Source: Kutzneria chonburiensis (GTDB taxonomy: Bacteria; Actinomycetota; Actinomycetes; Mycobacteriales; Pseudonocardiaceae). Taken from it: a stretch of 64,000 bases of DNA. The notes beneath the pieces are model-generated. The model searched no databases, was not told where the DNA came from, and saw only the letters and a program-made list of their open reading frames with translations. This document shows positions 1 to 7,865 of this stretch, in pieces (within the stretch, counting starts at the first letter, position 1; each line of letters begins with the position of its first letter). A program made the translations under genes and the position numbers. The DNA lies in assembly GCF_028622115.1 (NCBI RefSeq), contig NZ_CP097263.1, forward strand, positions 8,494,001 through 8,558,000. Direction: 5' to 3'.

Positions 1-873
1 ATCACCGTCGCCCCGTACGTGGACATGGGCCTGTCCGCGACCAAGCTGTCCCAGTTCGCCAGTGCCAGCGGCATCAAGTCGTTCAGCCTGGCCTTCGTCA
101 CCTCGGCCGGCTGCAAGGCCAGCTGGTTCAACGCGCACAACATCAACGAGGGCTTCGGGCTGGACCAGATCAACAAGATCCGGGCGGCCGGCGGCGACGT
201 GAAGGTGTCCTTCGGCGGCGCGACCGGCACCGAGCTGGCCCAGGCCTGCACCGACGTCAACCAGCTGGCCGCGCAGTACACCTCGGTGGTCAAGGAGTAC
301 AAGCTCACCCACATCGACATGGACGTGGAGGGAGCCGCGGTCGCCGACAAGGCCTCCGTCGACCGGCGGTCCAAGGCGCTTGCCTTGGTGCAGAAGCAGA
401 ATCCCGGCCTGAAGGTGTCGCTGACGCTGCCGGTGCTGCCCACCGGCCTTGACGGCAACGGCCTCAACGTGGTCAAGTCGGCCAAGGCCGCCGGCGTGGC
501 GATGGACGTCGTCAACATCATGGCCATGGACTTCGGCACCGCCGAGAAGGACATGGGCGCACGGGTGATCCAGGCCGCGCAGAGCACCGAGAAGCAGCTC
601 AAGACGATCTTCACCGGCCTGTCCGACGCGCAGGCCTTCAAGATGCTCGGCATCACGCCCATGCTCGGCGTCAACGACACCCAGACCGAGGTCTTCAGTG
701 TCGCCAACGCCAAGGCCGTGGTGAACTTCGCCAACCAGCAGCACGTCGGCTACCTGGGCTACTGGGAGCAGAGCCGGGACGCCAACGCCTGCACCGGCGC
801 GCTGTTCCAGTGCACCAACGTGCCGCAGAAGGCGTTCGACTTCGCCAAGGTGTTCGCCGGCTTCAAGGGCTAG
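1..873 (+). CDS. GH18 chitinase-like glycosidase, C-terminal part (start outside window)
   Basis: The reading frame is open from the first base and ends at TAG 871-873, giving 290 residues; the start and any secretion signal or chitin-binding module lie upstream. The fragment looks like a glycoside hydrolase family 18 barrel. The motif HIDMDVEG (about residues 104-111 of the fragment) has the D-x-D-x-E core in which the Glu is the proton donor. The PYVDMGL strand near the fragment start and the YLGYWEQSRD strand near the end fit the barrel. The motif is closest to the PF-ChiA-like GH18 clade as I remember it. The expected role is extracellular hydrolysis of chitin or related beta-1,4-GlcNAc polymers. 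It converges on the VOC gene; the two stop codons abut. Family call is good; substrate is inferred. Confidence 0.85.
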   Translation: MTVAPYVDMGLSATKLSQFASASGIKSFSLAFVTSAGCKASWFNAHNINEGFGLDQINKIRAAGGDVKVSFGGATGTELAQACTDVNQLAAQYTSVVKEYKLTHIDMDVEGAAVADKASVDRRSKALALVQKQNPGLKVSLTLPVLPTGLDGNGLNVVKSAKAAGVAMDVVNIMAMDFGTAEKDMGARVIQAAQSTEKQLKTIFTGLSDAQAFKMLGITPMLGVNDTQTEVFSVANAKAVVNFANQQHVGYLGYWEQSRDANACTGALFQCTNVPQKAFDFAKVFAGFKG

Positions 874-1647
874 CTAGTCGTCGTACGGGTCGTCGATGAC
901 CGAGCCGTACTCGGACTCGTCGGAGTCGTCCGGATCGATCAGCGCGAACCGGGTGCCGAGCGGGTCGGCCAGCACGGCGACCCGCCCCAGCGCCGACCGG
1001 TAGGGCTTGAACCGCAGCCGGGCGCCGAGCCGGCGGGCCAGGTCGATCGTCGCCTCGAAGCCCACGTCGGGGTCGACCGCGAACTGCGCGATCCAGCGGG
1101 CTGGCACGTCTTCCGGGGTGCCCAGCGCCATCCGCACGCGGGCGAGGACCGAGTCCTCGCCCGCGTACCAGACCACGTGGTCGAAGCGGCGGCCGTCGCC
1201 GAACTGCTTCTGGCCGTAGTCGAAGACCGCGCCGAAGAACCGGTCGGCCAGGGTGGCCCGCCACGTGACGAGTTCGGCCCACACCAACGATCCCGGCACA
1301 CCGGCGGTGAAGTGGTGGCCGTCGCCTTCGCACAACCCGACCGCGGTGCCGGTGGGGTCGAGCAGGATTGCCTTGTCCCCCTTGCGATCCGTCAGCCGGC
1401 CGCCGTAGCGGGTGGCCTGCCGGGCGGTCGCGTCTATGTCGGGCGTGGCCAGGTACGGCGTCCAGCCCAGGGCCGCTTCGGCGGCACGGCGCACCCCGGC
1501 GACCGGTTCGCCGAACAGGGTCGCGGTGGCGCCGTCGAACTGCCAGCCGAAGAGGCGGCCGTAGAAGCGGGCCGTGGCCTCGGGGTCGGGTGTGGCGATC
1601 TCCAGCCAGCACGGGCTGCCGAGAGCGGGCTTCGTGATGACGGACAT
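874..1647 (-). CDS. VOC-family (glyoxalase/bleomycin-resistance-like) protein, two domains
   Basis: This 257-residue protein contains two vicinal-oxygen-chelate repeats. The first begins at PCWLEIATPDPEATARFYGR, a typical VOC opening in which a compound differing from the environment is tracked by a beta-alpha-beta-beta-beta unit. The second begins near SLVWAELVTWRATLADRFFG, about residue 125. VOC proteins cover glyoxalases, extradiol dioxygenases and drug-sequestering proteins; nothing here picks one. The C-terminus is acidic (Asp/Glu/Ser-rich). ATG 1647 is chosen because GGAGG lies about 8 nt upstream on this strand. A good sigma-70-like promoter with an inverted repeat lies just upstream, so expression is probably ligand controlled. 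A longer frame starting at 1663 is a shadow. Confidence 0.85.
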   Translation of the reverse strand: MSVITKPALGSPCWLEIATPDPEATARFYGRLFGWQFDGATATLFGEPVAGVRRAAEAALGWTPYLATPDIDATARQATRYGGRLTDRKGDKAILLDPTGTAVGLCEGDGHHFTAGVPGSLVWAELVTWRATLADRFFGAVFDYGQKQFGDGRRFDHVVWYAGEDSVLARVRMALGTPEDVPARWIAQFAVDPDVGFEATIDLARRLGARLRFKPYRSALGRVAVLADPLGTRFALIDPDDSDESEYGSVIDDPYDD

Positions 1648-1680
1648 TGGGTCGCCTCCTCACGGTGGGGAAGGTGCCTG

Positions 1681-1716
1681 GACTTGATTATGTCATTACC
1701 AAGTCTTTACCTACAA
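1681..1716 (-). promoter_or_regulatory. Promoter of the VOC gene with overlapping inverted repeat
   Basis: On the minus strand, TTGTAG (1716-1711) and CATAAT (1692-1687) are separated by 18 nt, a good -35/-10 pair about 40 nt from the VOC start codon. The arms GACTTG (1681-1686) and CAAGTC (1700-1705) form an inverted repeat with a 13-nt gap that brackets the -10 box. This is the usual place for a dimeric repressor. The stretch is strikingly AT-rich for this genome. The repressor itself is not identified. Confidence 0.55.
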
Positions 1717-1886
1717 CCTTGATCTTCTGCGGTCGTCCGTGGCGCGTGGTTGCGCGCGGCTTCTGATCGTGCTCCCGCTGGTCAACGGCCAGTTTTCCGT
1801 CGGCGCTCAGCCCGTGTGGGTGGCCTGCCGAGCCGTCGGCGTGGCCATCGCCGGAGAGTGTCGGGGGTGCGTGCTTTGATCGGTCC

Positions 1887-4800
1887 GTGGCACGCAGAAG
1901 CACTCCGCTCGCCCTTGTGCGCCGGCCGGCACAACCGCCGCCCCGGCCGCGCTGGGACGCGACCGCGCGGCGGGTCATCGATCGTGAAGGCGGTCCATTG
2001 CGCCTGCTCGGTGGTCCCGGCACGGGCAAGACGACGCTGCTGGCCGGCGTCGCCGCGGACCGCGTCCTGAACACGGGCGTGGACCCGGAAAGCGTGCTCG
2101 TGCTGACGTCCAGCCGGAAGGCGGCGGTGGCGGTCCGGTCGCAGATCACCCGTCTGCTCAAGGATCGCGGCCCGTCCCGCACGGCCCGTGAGCCACTGGT
2201 TCGGACCGTGCACTCCTATGCCTTCGCGGTGTTGCGTCTTGTGTCCACAAGGGAGGGACTGCCGCCGCCGCGACTGCTCGCCGGACCTGATCAGGACGCC
2301 ATGGTCCGGGACCTGCTCCTGGGCGACATCGAGATGGGTGCCGGCTACTGGCCGGACAGCCTGCGGCCGGCGCTGGGCATTCCCGGCTTCGCCGGGGAGT
2401 TGCGGGACCTGATCCTGCGCGCCGCCGAACGGGGCCAGGGCCCGGAGGACCTGGTGCGGCTGGGCCGTGGGCAGGGCGTGCCGGAGTGGACCGCGGCCGG
2501 CACGTTCTGGCACCAGTACGAGCAGGTCACGCTGTTGGCCGGCAGCGAGGCCCAGGAGTCGGCCGCCCCGGCCTACGACGCGGCCGAGTTGGTCTCCAGC
2601 GCCCTGCTGGCCTTCGACCTGGACCCCGACCTGCTGGCCGACGAGCGCGCACGGGTCCGGCACCTGCTCGTGGACGACGCCCAGCACCTCGATCACCAGC
2701 AGTTCGCGCTGGTCCGGGCGTTGGGCGCGGCGGCGCACGAGTTCATCGTGGCCGGCGACCCGGACCAGGCGATCTTCTCCTTCCGTGGCGCGGATCCGAC
2801 GCTGTTCACCGACCGCGGCGACGGCCCGGTCGAGGTGCTAAAGGTCGATCACCGGATGGCGCCCGAGATCCGCAAGGCCGTCGGACGCCTGCATGCCCGG
2901 CTCCCCGGCGCCGGTCCGCAGCGAGAGTTGTTGGCCCGTGAGGACGAGCAACGCGGCAGCGTGCAGATCCGGCTGTTGGCGTCGGCGGCTCAGGAGGCGT
3001 CGTGGATCGGCGACCAGCTTCGCCGCGCGCACCTGCTGGACGAGGTGCCGTGGTCGGAGATGGCCGTGCTGGTGCGGTCGACCGTGCATTCCCTTCCCGT
3101 GCTGCGTAGGGCTTTGCTTGCTGCCGGTGTGCCGCTGGCCGTGCCGGTCGACGAGCTGCCGCTGGCCCAACTGCCCGCGGTGCGGCAGTTCCTGGTGTTG
3201 CTCCGATGTGCGGACGACCCGTCCATGCTCGACCAGGACACCGCCGCGTACCTGCTCGAATCGCAGCTCGGTGGTGCGGACACGTTGGCGTTGCGGCGAT
3301 TGCGCCGTGGCCTGCGCCGGCTGGAGCTGGCCGCCGGCGGCGACCGGTCCAGCGGCGAGCTGCTGGTGGACGTGATCAATGACAACGACCTGCTGATCGC
3401 GTTAGAGGACAGCGAGGCCGTGCCGGTCCGCCGCATCGGCACGCTGATGCGGACGGCCCGGACCGCGATCGAGGCCGGTGCCAGCGTGGAGCAGGTGTTG
3501 TGGCAGCTGTGGAAGGACAGCAACCTCGAACAACGCTGGTCCGCTCAGGCCACCCGCGGCGGCCCGACCGGCGCGCAGGCCGACCGCGACCTGGACGCCA
3601 TCGTCGGCCTGTTCGACGCGGCCGGCCGATACGTGGACCGCCTGCCCGCCGCCAGCGTCGCTGGCTTCACTGATTACCTGACGGCGCAACAGATCGTCGG
3701 CGACTCGCTGGCCCCGACCGCGCCGCTGGGCGAGGCCGTCACGGTGATCACCGCCCACGCGGCGGCCGGTCGTGAGTGGACGGTCGTGGCCGTGCCGGGC
3801 GTGCAGGAGGGCAGCTGGCCGGACCTGCGCATGCGCGGCACTTTGCTTGGCGTGGAACGAATGCGGGACCTGCTCGACGGCGTCGCTCCCGGCGACGTGG
3901 TCTCGGCCACCGCACCGCTGTTGGCCGAGGAGCGTCGGCTGTTGATCGTGGCCGCCAGCCGTGCCAAACGAACCCTGCTGGTCAGCGCCGTGCGCGGCGA
4001 TGACGAACAGCCGTCACGGTTCCTGGACGAGCTCGAGGGCACCGCGGCCGACCCCGAGGCCGCAGTGCGCCCCGTGTTCACGCCGCCCCGCGGATTGGTG
4101 CTGTCCGAGCTGGTCGGCGAACTGCGCCGAGTGTGTTGCGACGCCGAGGCGGATCCAGGCCGCCGCCGCCGCGCCGCCGCCCAGCTGGCCCGGCTTGCCG
4201 CGGCCAACGTGCCCGGTGCCCATCCCGGCTCCTGGTACGGCCTGCCGGAAGTATCCACCGACAGTCCGTTGTGGACGGACGAGGACACGGTCAGCGTCTC
4301 CCCGTCCACCATCGAGGTGCTGTCCAAGTGCCCGCTGCGTTGGATGGTGGAGCGGCACGGCGGCGAGGATCCGGCTCAGCTCGCCTCGATCACCGGCACC
4401 CTCGTGCACGCGCTCGCCCAGGCCGCCGCCAGTGGCGTGGACCGCCTCGAACTACGGGTCCGGCTCGACGAGGCATGGGCCGCCGTCGACGCCGGCGCAC
4501 CGTGGTTCTCCCGCCGGGAGCGCAACCGGGTGCAGAAGATGTTGGACACGTTCATGGCCTGGTTCGAGCGCAGCCGCAGCGAGCTCACCCAGGTCGCCGT
4601 CGAGCGGGACCTTTCCGTGCAGGTCCCCACCCAGGCCGACGGTCCTTGGCTGCGCGTCCGCGGCCGTGTCGACCGGTTGGAGGTCGACGACCAGGGGCGG
4701 CCCGTTGTCGTCGACATCAAGACCGGCAAACAGTCCGTCAGCAAGGACGACGCTCAGGAGCACCCTCAGCTCGCCGTCTACCAGTTGGCCACCCAGCTCG

Positions 4801-5069
4801 GCGCTTTCGAGGAGCTCGGCCTCAGCGAGGACCCCGGCGGCGCCCGGCTCCTCTACGTCTCCAAGGAGGACAAGAAAACCGGCGCCACCGAACGCGTCCA
4901 GGCTCCTTTGGACCCCGATTCGTCCAAGGTCTGGCTGGCCACCGTCCAGGAGGCCGCGGCTTCTTGCGTCGGTCCCGAGTACACCGCCACCGAGAGCCCC
5001 GACTGCCCGCGCTGCCCCGCGCGAACATCGTGCCCACTCCACGAATCCGGTCGGCAGGTAGGCGAGTGA
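1887..5069 (+). CDS. adnA: AdnA-like helicase-nuclease subunit of the AdnAB recombination complex
   Basis: The 1060-residue protein has an N-terminal UvrD-like motor and a C-terminal PD-(D/E)XK nuclease, the AdnA layout (about 1045 aa in mycobacteria). Walker A is GGPGTGKT at residues 42-49. Motif II reads DDAQ (263-266) in place of the usual DExQ, suggesting a weakened ATPase. The nuclease core is VVDIKTGKQ near residue 946. Four cysteines, C815 and C1040-x2-C1043-x5-C1049, match the iron-sulfur staple of AddB-type nucleases. AdnAB resects double-strand breaks in actinobacteria and replaces RecBCD. GTG 1887 is chosen because the protein aligns from there; the Shine-Dalgarno is weak. Its partner adnB is not adjacent: two genes on the other strand lie between. 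Confidence 0.9.
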   Translation: MARRSTPLALVRRPAQPPPRPRWDATARRVIDREGGPLRLLGGPGTGKTTLLAGVAADRVLNTGVDPESVLVLTSSRKAAVAVRSQITRLLKDRGPSRTAREPLVRTVHSYAFAVLRLVSTREGLPPPRLLAGPDQDAMVRDLLLGDIEMGAGYWPDSLRPALGIPGFAGELRDLILRAAERGQGPEDLVRLGRGQGVPEWTAAGTFWHQYEQVTLLAGSEAQESAAPAYDAAELVSSALLAFDLDPDLLADERARVRHLLVDDAQHLDHQQFALVRALGAAAHEFIVAGDPDQAIFSFRGADPTLFTDRGDGPVEVLKVDHRMAPEIRKAVGRLHARLPGAGPQRELLAREDEQRGSVQIRLLASAAQEASWIGDQLRRAHLLDEVPWSEMAVLVRSTVHSLPVLRRALLAAGVPLAVPVDELPLAQLPAVRQFLVLLRCADDPSMLDQDTAAYLLESQLGGADTLALRRLRRGLRRLELAAGGDRSSGELLVDVINDNDLLIALEDSEAVPVRRIGTLMRTARTAIEAGASVEQVLWQLWKDSNLEQRWSAQATRGGPTGAQADRDLDAIVGLFDAAGRYVDRLPAASVAGFTDYLTAQQIVGDSLAPTAPLGEAVTVITAHAAAGREWTVVAVPGVQEGSWPDLRMRGTLLGVERMRDLLDGVAPGDVVSATAPLLAEERRLLIVAASRAKRTLLVSAVRGDDEQPSRFLDELEGTAADPEAAVRPVFTPPRGLVLSELVGELRRVCCDAEADPGRRRRAAAQLARLAAANVPGAHPGSWYGLPEVSTDSPLWTDEDTVSVSPSTIEVLSKCPLRWMVERHGGEDPAQLASITGTLVHALAQAAASGVDRLELRVRLDEAWAAVDAGAPWFSRRERNRVQKMLDTFMAWFERSRSELTQVAVERDLSVQVPTQADGPWLRVRGRVDRLEVDDQGRPVVVDIKTGKQSVSKDDAQEHPQLAVYQLATQLGAFEELGLSEDPGGARLLYVSKEDKKTGATERVQAPLDPDSSKVWLATVQEAAASCVGPEYTATESPDCPRCPARTSCPLHESGRQVGE

Positions 5070-5097
5070 ACCCCGACCGCCGACCGGAATCCCGCCG

Positions 5098-6318
5098 TCA
5101 GGTGGACGAGTGAGAGGAGGTGGTGCCGAGATGACCGCTGACCTGGTGGCCGTTGCGCCGTGACGACTGGGGTGGCGACGCCGCCTCGGACGCCGACCAG
5201 GCCCCGGTCGACCGCAGCCAGGTGTCCACGGCCCAGCGCCAACGCAGTGCCTCGGCGAGCGAGCCCTCCGGCGGGCTGAAGCCGGTGAGCTCGGCCAGCC
5301 GGCGCAGGCGGTGCTTCACGGTGTTGGGGTGGACGTGCAGGGCCAGCGCCGTGGCATCGACCCGTCCGCCGTGATCGAGGTAGGTCAAGGCGGTCGAGGC
5401 CAACAGCCGGTGGAAGTCGTCGGTGCCGGCCAGGCCGGCCAACAGGTCGTCGGCGAGCATCCGGCCCAGCGCCGGGAAGCCGTCGGTGACCAGGTCGACC
5501 GCGAGCTCGGTGAGGCGCACCGCCCCGGAAAGGCCGCGGCAGCGGCCGGTCTGGAGTGCGGCTCGGCACGCCTGGTACGCCGCGCCGAAGTCCTTGGGTA
5601 GCACCGGTGGCGTCACCACGCTGAGCACGTCGGCCACCGGTGACAGGTCCGGCAGCTGCACGGCGACGCCGCACACGAGGCCGTCAACGGTGACGCAGAA
5701 CGTCTCCGCCAACGCCGCCTCCGCGCGGCGGGCCTGGCGAGGGTCGCTCACGTCGGCCAGCACCACGTGGTAGTGCCGGTCCTCGGCGAGGCCGGTGTTG
5801 ACCACGCCGGTGACCGGGCCGCCCTTGAGCAACTCGCGCAGCGCCTGCACCCGCGCCGCCTGGGCGGTGCGGGCCAACCGCAGCTCGGTCTCGCGATAGG
5901 CCTCCACCAACCGGTTCTGGAGCTTGTTGGCGTAGCCGTCGAGCTCCAGCAGGGCTGCGACGAAGTCGTCGGCCAGCATCTCGTGCTGGCGCAGGCGGCC
6001 GCCGAGCTCGCGCAACACGTGCGCGCGCCCGGTCTGGAAGCCGGCGAGCAGCGCCGAGAGCGGCACGCCCTGCAACGCCCGGTCGGTGGCGAGCCGGTCG
6101 GCGGCCTCCACGCCCAGTCCGGTGGAGTCGATGAAGGCCGCCGAGGCCACGCCGAGCAACGCCGCGATGTGCCGGCGGACCTCGGCGACGGGGAGCGCAG
6201 CCACCTGGGGTGACTGCGCCCGCACCTCCGTCACCACGCCGTCGAGCACGTCCGGGTCGGCGCGCATCTGCTCCATGATGCGGCGCAGCGTGGCGCGCCC
6301 AGCCGTCTCCTCGGTCAT
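5098..6318 (-). CDS. PucR-family transcriptional regulator
   Basis: This 406-residue protein ends in a PucR-type helix-turn-helix: ALALHVHPNTVKHRLRRL (about residues 341-358) is the signature segment, followed by ELTGFSPPEG. The middle resembles the GGDEF-like/CdaR domain, and the N-terminal half carries a helical RsbR-like sensor region. Family members control purine, amino-acid or sugar-acid catabolism; the ligand here is unknown. ATG 6318 overlaps the TGA of the upstream beta-propeller gene (ATGA), so the two are co-transcribed and probably translationally coupled. The C-terminal tail of about 35 residues is Ser/His-rich and low-complexity. A longer frame reaching to 7686 is a shadow of the propeller gene. 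The pair interrupts the adnA-adnB arrangement. Confidence 0.82.
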   Translation of the reverse strand: MTEETAGRATLRRIMEQMRADPDVLDGVVTEVRAQSPQVAALPVAEVRRHIAALLGVASAAFIDSTGLGVEAADRLATDRALQGVPLSALLAGFQTGRAHVLRELGGRLRQHEMLADDFVAALLELDGYANKLQNRLVEAYRETELRLARTAQAARVQALRELLKGGPVTGVVNTGLAEDRHYHVVLADVSDPRQARRAEAALAETFCVTVDGLVCGVAVQLPDLSPVADVLSVVTPPVLPKDFGAAYQACRAALQTGRCRGLSGAVRLTELAVDLVTDGFPALGRMLADDLLAGLAGTDDFHRLLASTALTYLDHGGRVDATALALHVHPNTVKHRLRRLAELTGFSPPEGSLAEALRWRWAVDTWLRSTGAWSASEAASPPQSSRRNGHQVSGHLGTTSSHSST

Positions 6319-7511
6319 CGCGACAGCGACCCCAGCACGGCCGGGTCGACCTTGGACACCCGCTCGCGTTGCGGGAAGGTGCCGACCGGGATCCGGGCGA
6401 CCTCGGTGCCCGAGTGGTAGTCGACGACCGACACGGCGTTGGCCTGGCTCAGCGACACGTAGCAGTAGTTGCCGTCGGTGCTGGTCTGGCCCCAGTAGGG
6501 CAGGCTGTTCGTCGGGTAGTTGACGAACGCCCGGTCGACCAGTCCGTCGGTGCTGACCAGGGCCGCGTAGTCGTCGATGGTGCCGACGTCGCACAGGGTG
6601 CTGCCGTCGCCCGACAGAGCCAGGCCGTGGTGGGCCGAGTTCTTCGGGTAGTCGTCCGCCTTGAGCGACTTGGCGTGGTCGCTGAACGGCTGGTTGACCG
6701 TGGCCACGATCTTGCCCGCGTTCAGGTCGTACTTCACGAAGCCGTTGAGGTAGGACAGCTGCGCGTAGAACGTGTTGCCGTCCGGCGCGACCAGGTTGGG
6801 CCGGATGCCGTGCGGGAACGTCCAGGTCTTGACCACCTGCATGGTGGCTGCGTCGATCTTGGTGAGCTGGAACGCGCCCTTGGCCCACTCCAGCGACTGC
6901 GGCAGCTGGATGTTGCCGATGCTGGAGTTGTAGACGTACTTGCCGTCCGGCGTGTAGTCGTTCTGGTGGGGGTAGTTGCCGGTCGGGGCGGAGCTGACGA
7001 TCTTGCCGGTGGCGGTGTCGATGAACTCCGCCTTGTTGGCCGTGGTCGCCGACACCACGAAGCGGGTGCCGTCCGGCGACAGGGCCGCGTGGTCGGCGTG
7101 GAAGCCTTCCAGGCGGGTGTGCCACAGCTCCTGCTTGGTGGCCAGGTCGAAGGCCGCCACGTCGTCGAGGTTGCCGCGGGACACGATGAGCCGTCGGCCG
7201 TCCGGGGTCAGGGTCGCGTCGTCGACGAACCGGTCGCCGCCCTCGATGCCCTTCACCGTCTCGTACCCGATCCGCTGGATCGGGTCCATCTCGTTGATGC
7301 GCTGCTGGAGGTCGGGGATGACATTGAAACTGCCGAGGACGGCGAAGCCGTTCTCGTCGATGAAGCTCACCGATCCCGTCTGGCTGTTGCCCACGAGGAG
7401 CACGTTCTTCAGGGCGGTGACGTGCGGCGTTGCAGGGCTGGCAGCGGCAGCGGGGGCGGCCGCGGTGGCCGCGACCATCGCGGCGGCCAGGAGGATGCGC
7501 ACGGTCGGCAT
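6315..7511 (-). CDS. Secreted YncE-like beta-propeller protein
   Basis: The 398-residue product begins with a Sec signal peptide (MPTVRILLAAAMVAATAAAP, cleavage likely in the following Ala-rich stretch). It continues with repeated blades of the type 'LSPDGTRFVVSATTANKAEF' and 'YTPDGKYVYNSS', typical of YncE/cytochrome-d1-like seven-bladed propellers. Such proteins are extracytoplasmic and bind other proteins, DNA or small molecules; no catalytic residues can be named. It shares an ATGA overlap with the PucR regulator downstream. The start at ATG 7511 is supported by the signal peptide rather than by a clear ribosome-binding site. No partner enzyme is adjacent. Confidence 0.8.
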   Translation of the reverse strand: MPTVRILLAAAMVAATAAAPAAAASPATPHVTALKNVLLVGNSQTGSVSFIDENGFAVLGSFNVIPDLQQRINEMDPIQRIGYETVKGIEGGDRFVDDATLTPDGRRLIVSRGNLDDVAAFDLATKQELWHTRLEGFHADHAALSPDGTRFVVSATTANKAEFIDTATGKIVSSAPTGNYPHQNDYTPDGKYVYNSSIGNIQLPQSLEWAKGAFQLTKIDAATMQVVKTWTFPHGIRPNLVAPDGNTFYAQLSYLNGFVKYDLNAGKIVATVNQPFSDHAKSLKADDYPKNSAHHGLALSGDGSTLCDVGTIDDYAALVSTDGLVDRAFVNYPTNSLPYWGQTSTDGNYCYVSLSQANAVSVVDYHSGTEVARIPVGTFPQRERVSKVDPAVLGSLSR

Positions 7512-7865
7512 CAGCCCAGTCTGGTGAAATCGGCGTTACGCAGATAGACGCGACCGGACCAATGTGAAACTTTTTCATTGTCGATGGCGGACAACGCGTC
7601 CGCCGATCGGCCGCACGGCCGGTCCGGGCGCGAATTTCGAGTGCGCCAACCGGGCGACACGGCGTTGACACGTGACTGTGCCGCACCGGAAACGCGGGCC
7701 GCCCGGTTTCGGGTGTGGGCCAAGCCGCCGCCTACTTTATGCCCGGCCAACCCCCGGCCCTTCGATTTCGCGCGGCCATGGGGTGTCGTCGGGGTGGACT
7801 TCGGGGGCTCCGAACGGCCGCACGGCGGGTCCGTTTCGGTCGTTGAGGTGCGACGACCTAGCGTG
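7512..7865. other. Divergent intergenic region between propeller operon and adnB
   Basis: These 354 bases separate the starts of two divergent genes and should hold both promoters. Frames cross it on both strands, but their translations are Arg/Pro-rich and match no family. Two near-identical 19-base direct repeats (CGGCCGCACGG core) lie at 7608-7626 and 7815-7833. An AT-rich patch near 7560-7580 is a plausible promoter for the minus-strand operon. I see no RNA gene. Confidence 0.5.
7608..7833 (+). repeat. Pair of 19-bp direct repeats upstream of adnB
   Basis: The two copies at 7608-7626 and 7815-7833 share CGGCCGCACGGC, then differ at one base before GGTCCG. They are 207 bases apart and the second ends about 33 bases before the chosen adnB start. 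They could be regulator sites or chance in GC-rich DNA. Confidence 0.4.

Noticed and set aside
6319-7686. Long N-terminal extension of the PucR regulator
   Set aside because: The extension is Arg/Pro/His-rich and is the shadow of the propeller gene, which has a signal peptide and proper blades in its own frame.
7578-7865. Upstream extension of AdnB by about 96 codons
   Set aside because: The translated part lacks similarity to AdnB N-termini, is unlike its codon pattern and overlaps the divergent promoter region.
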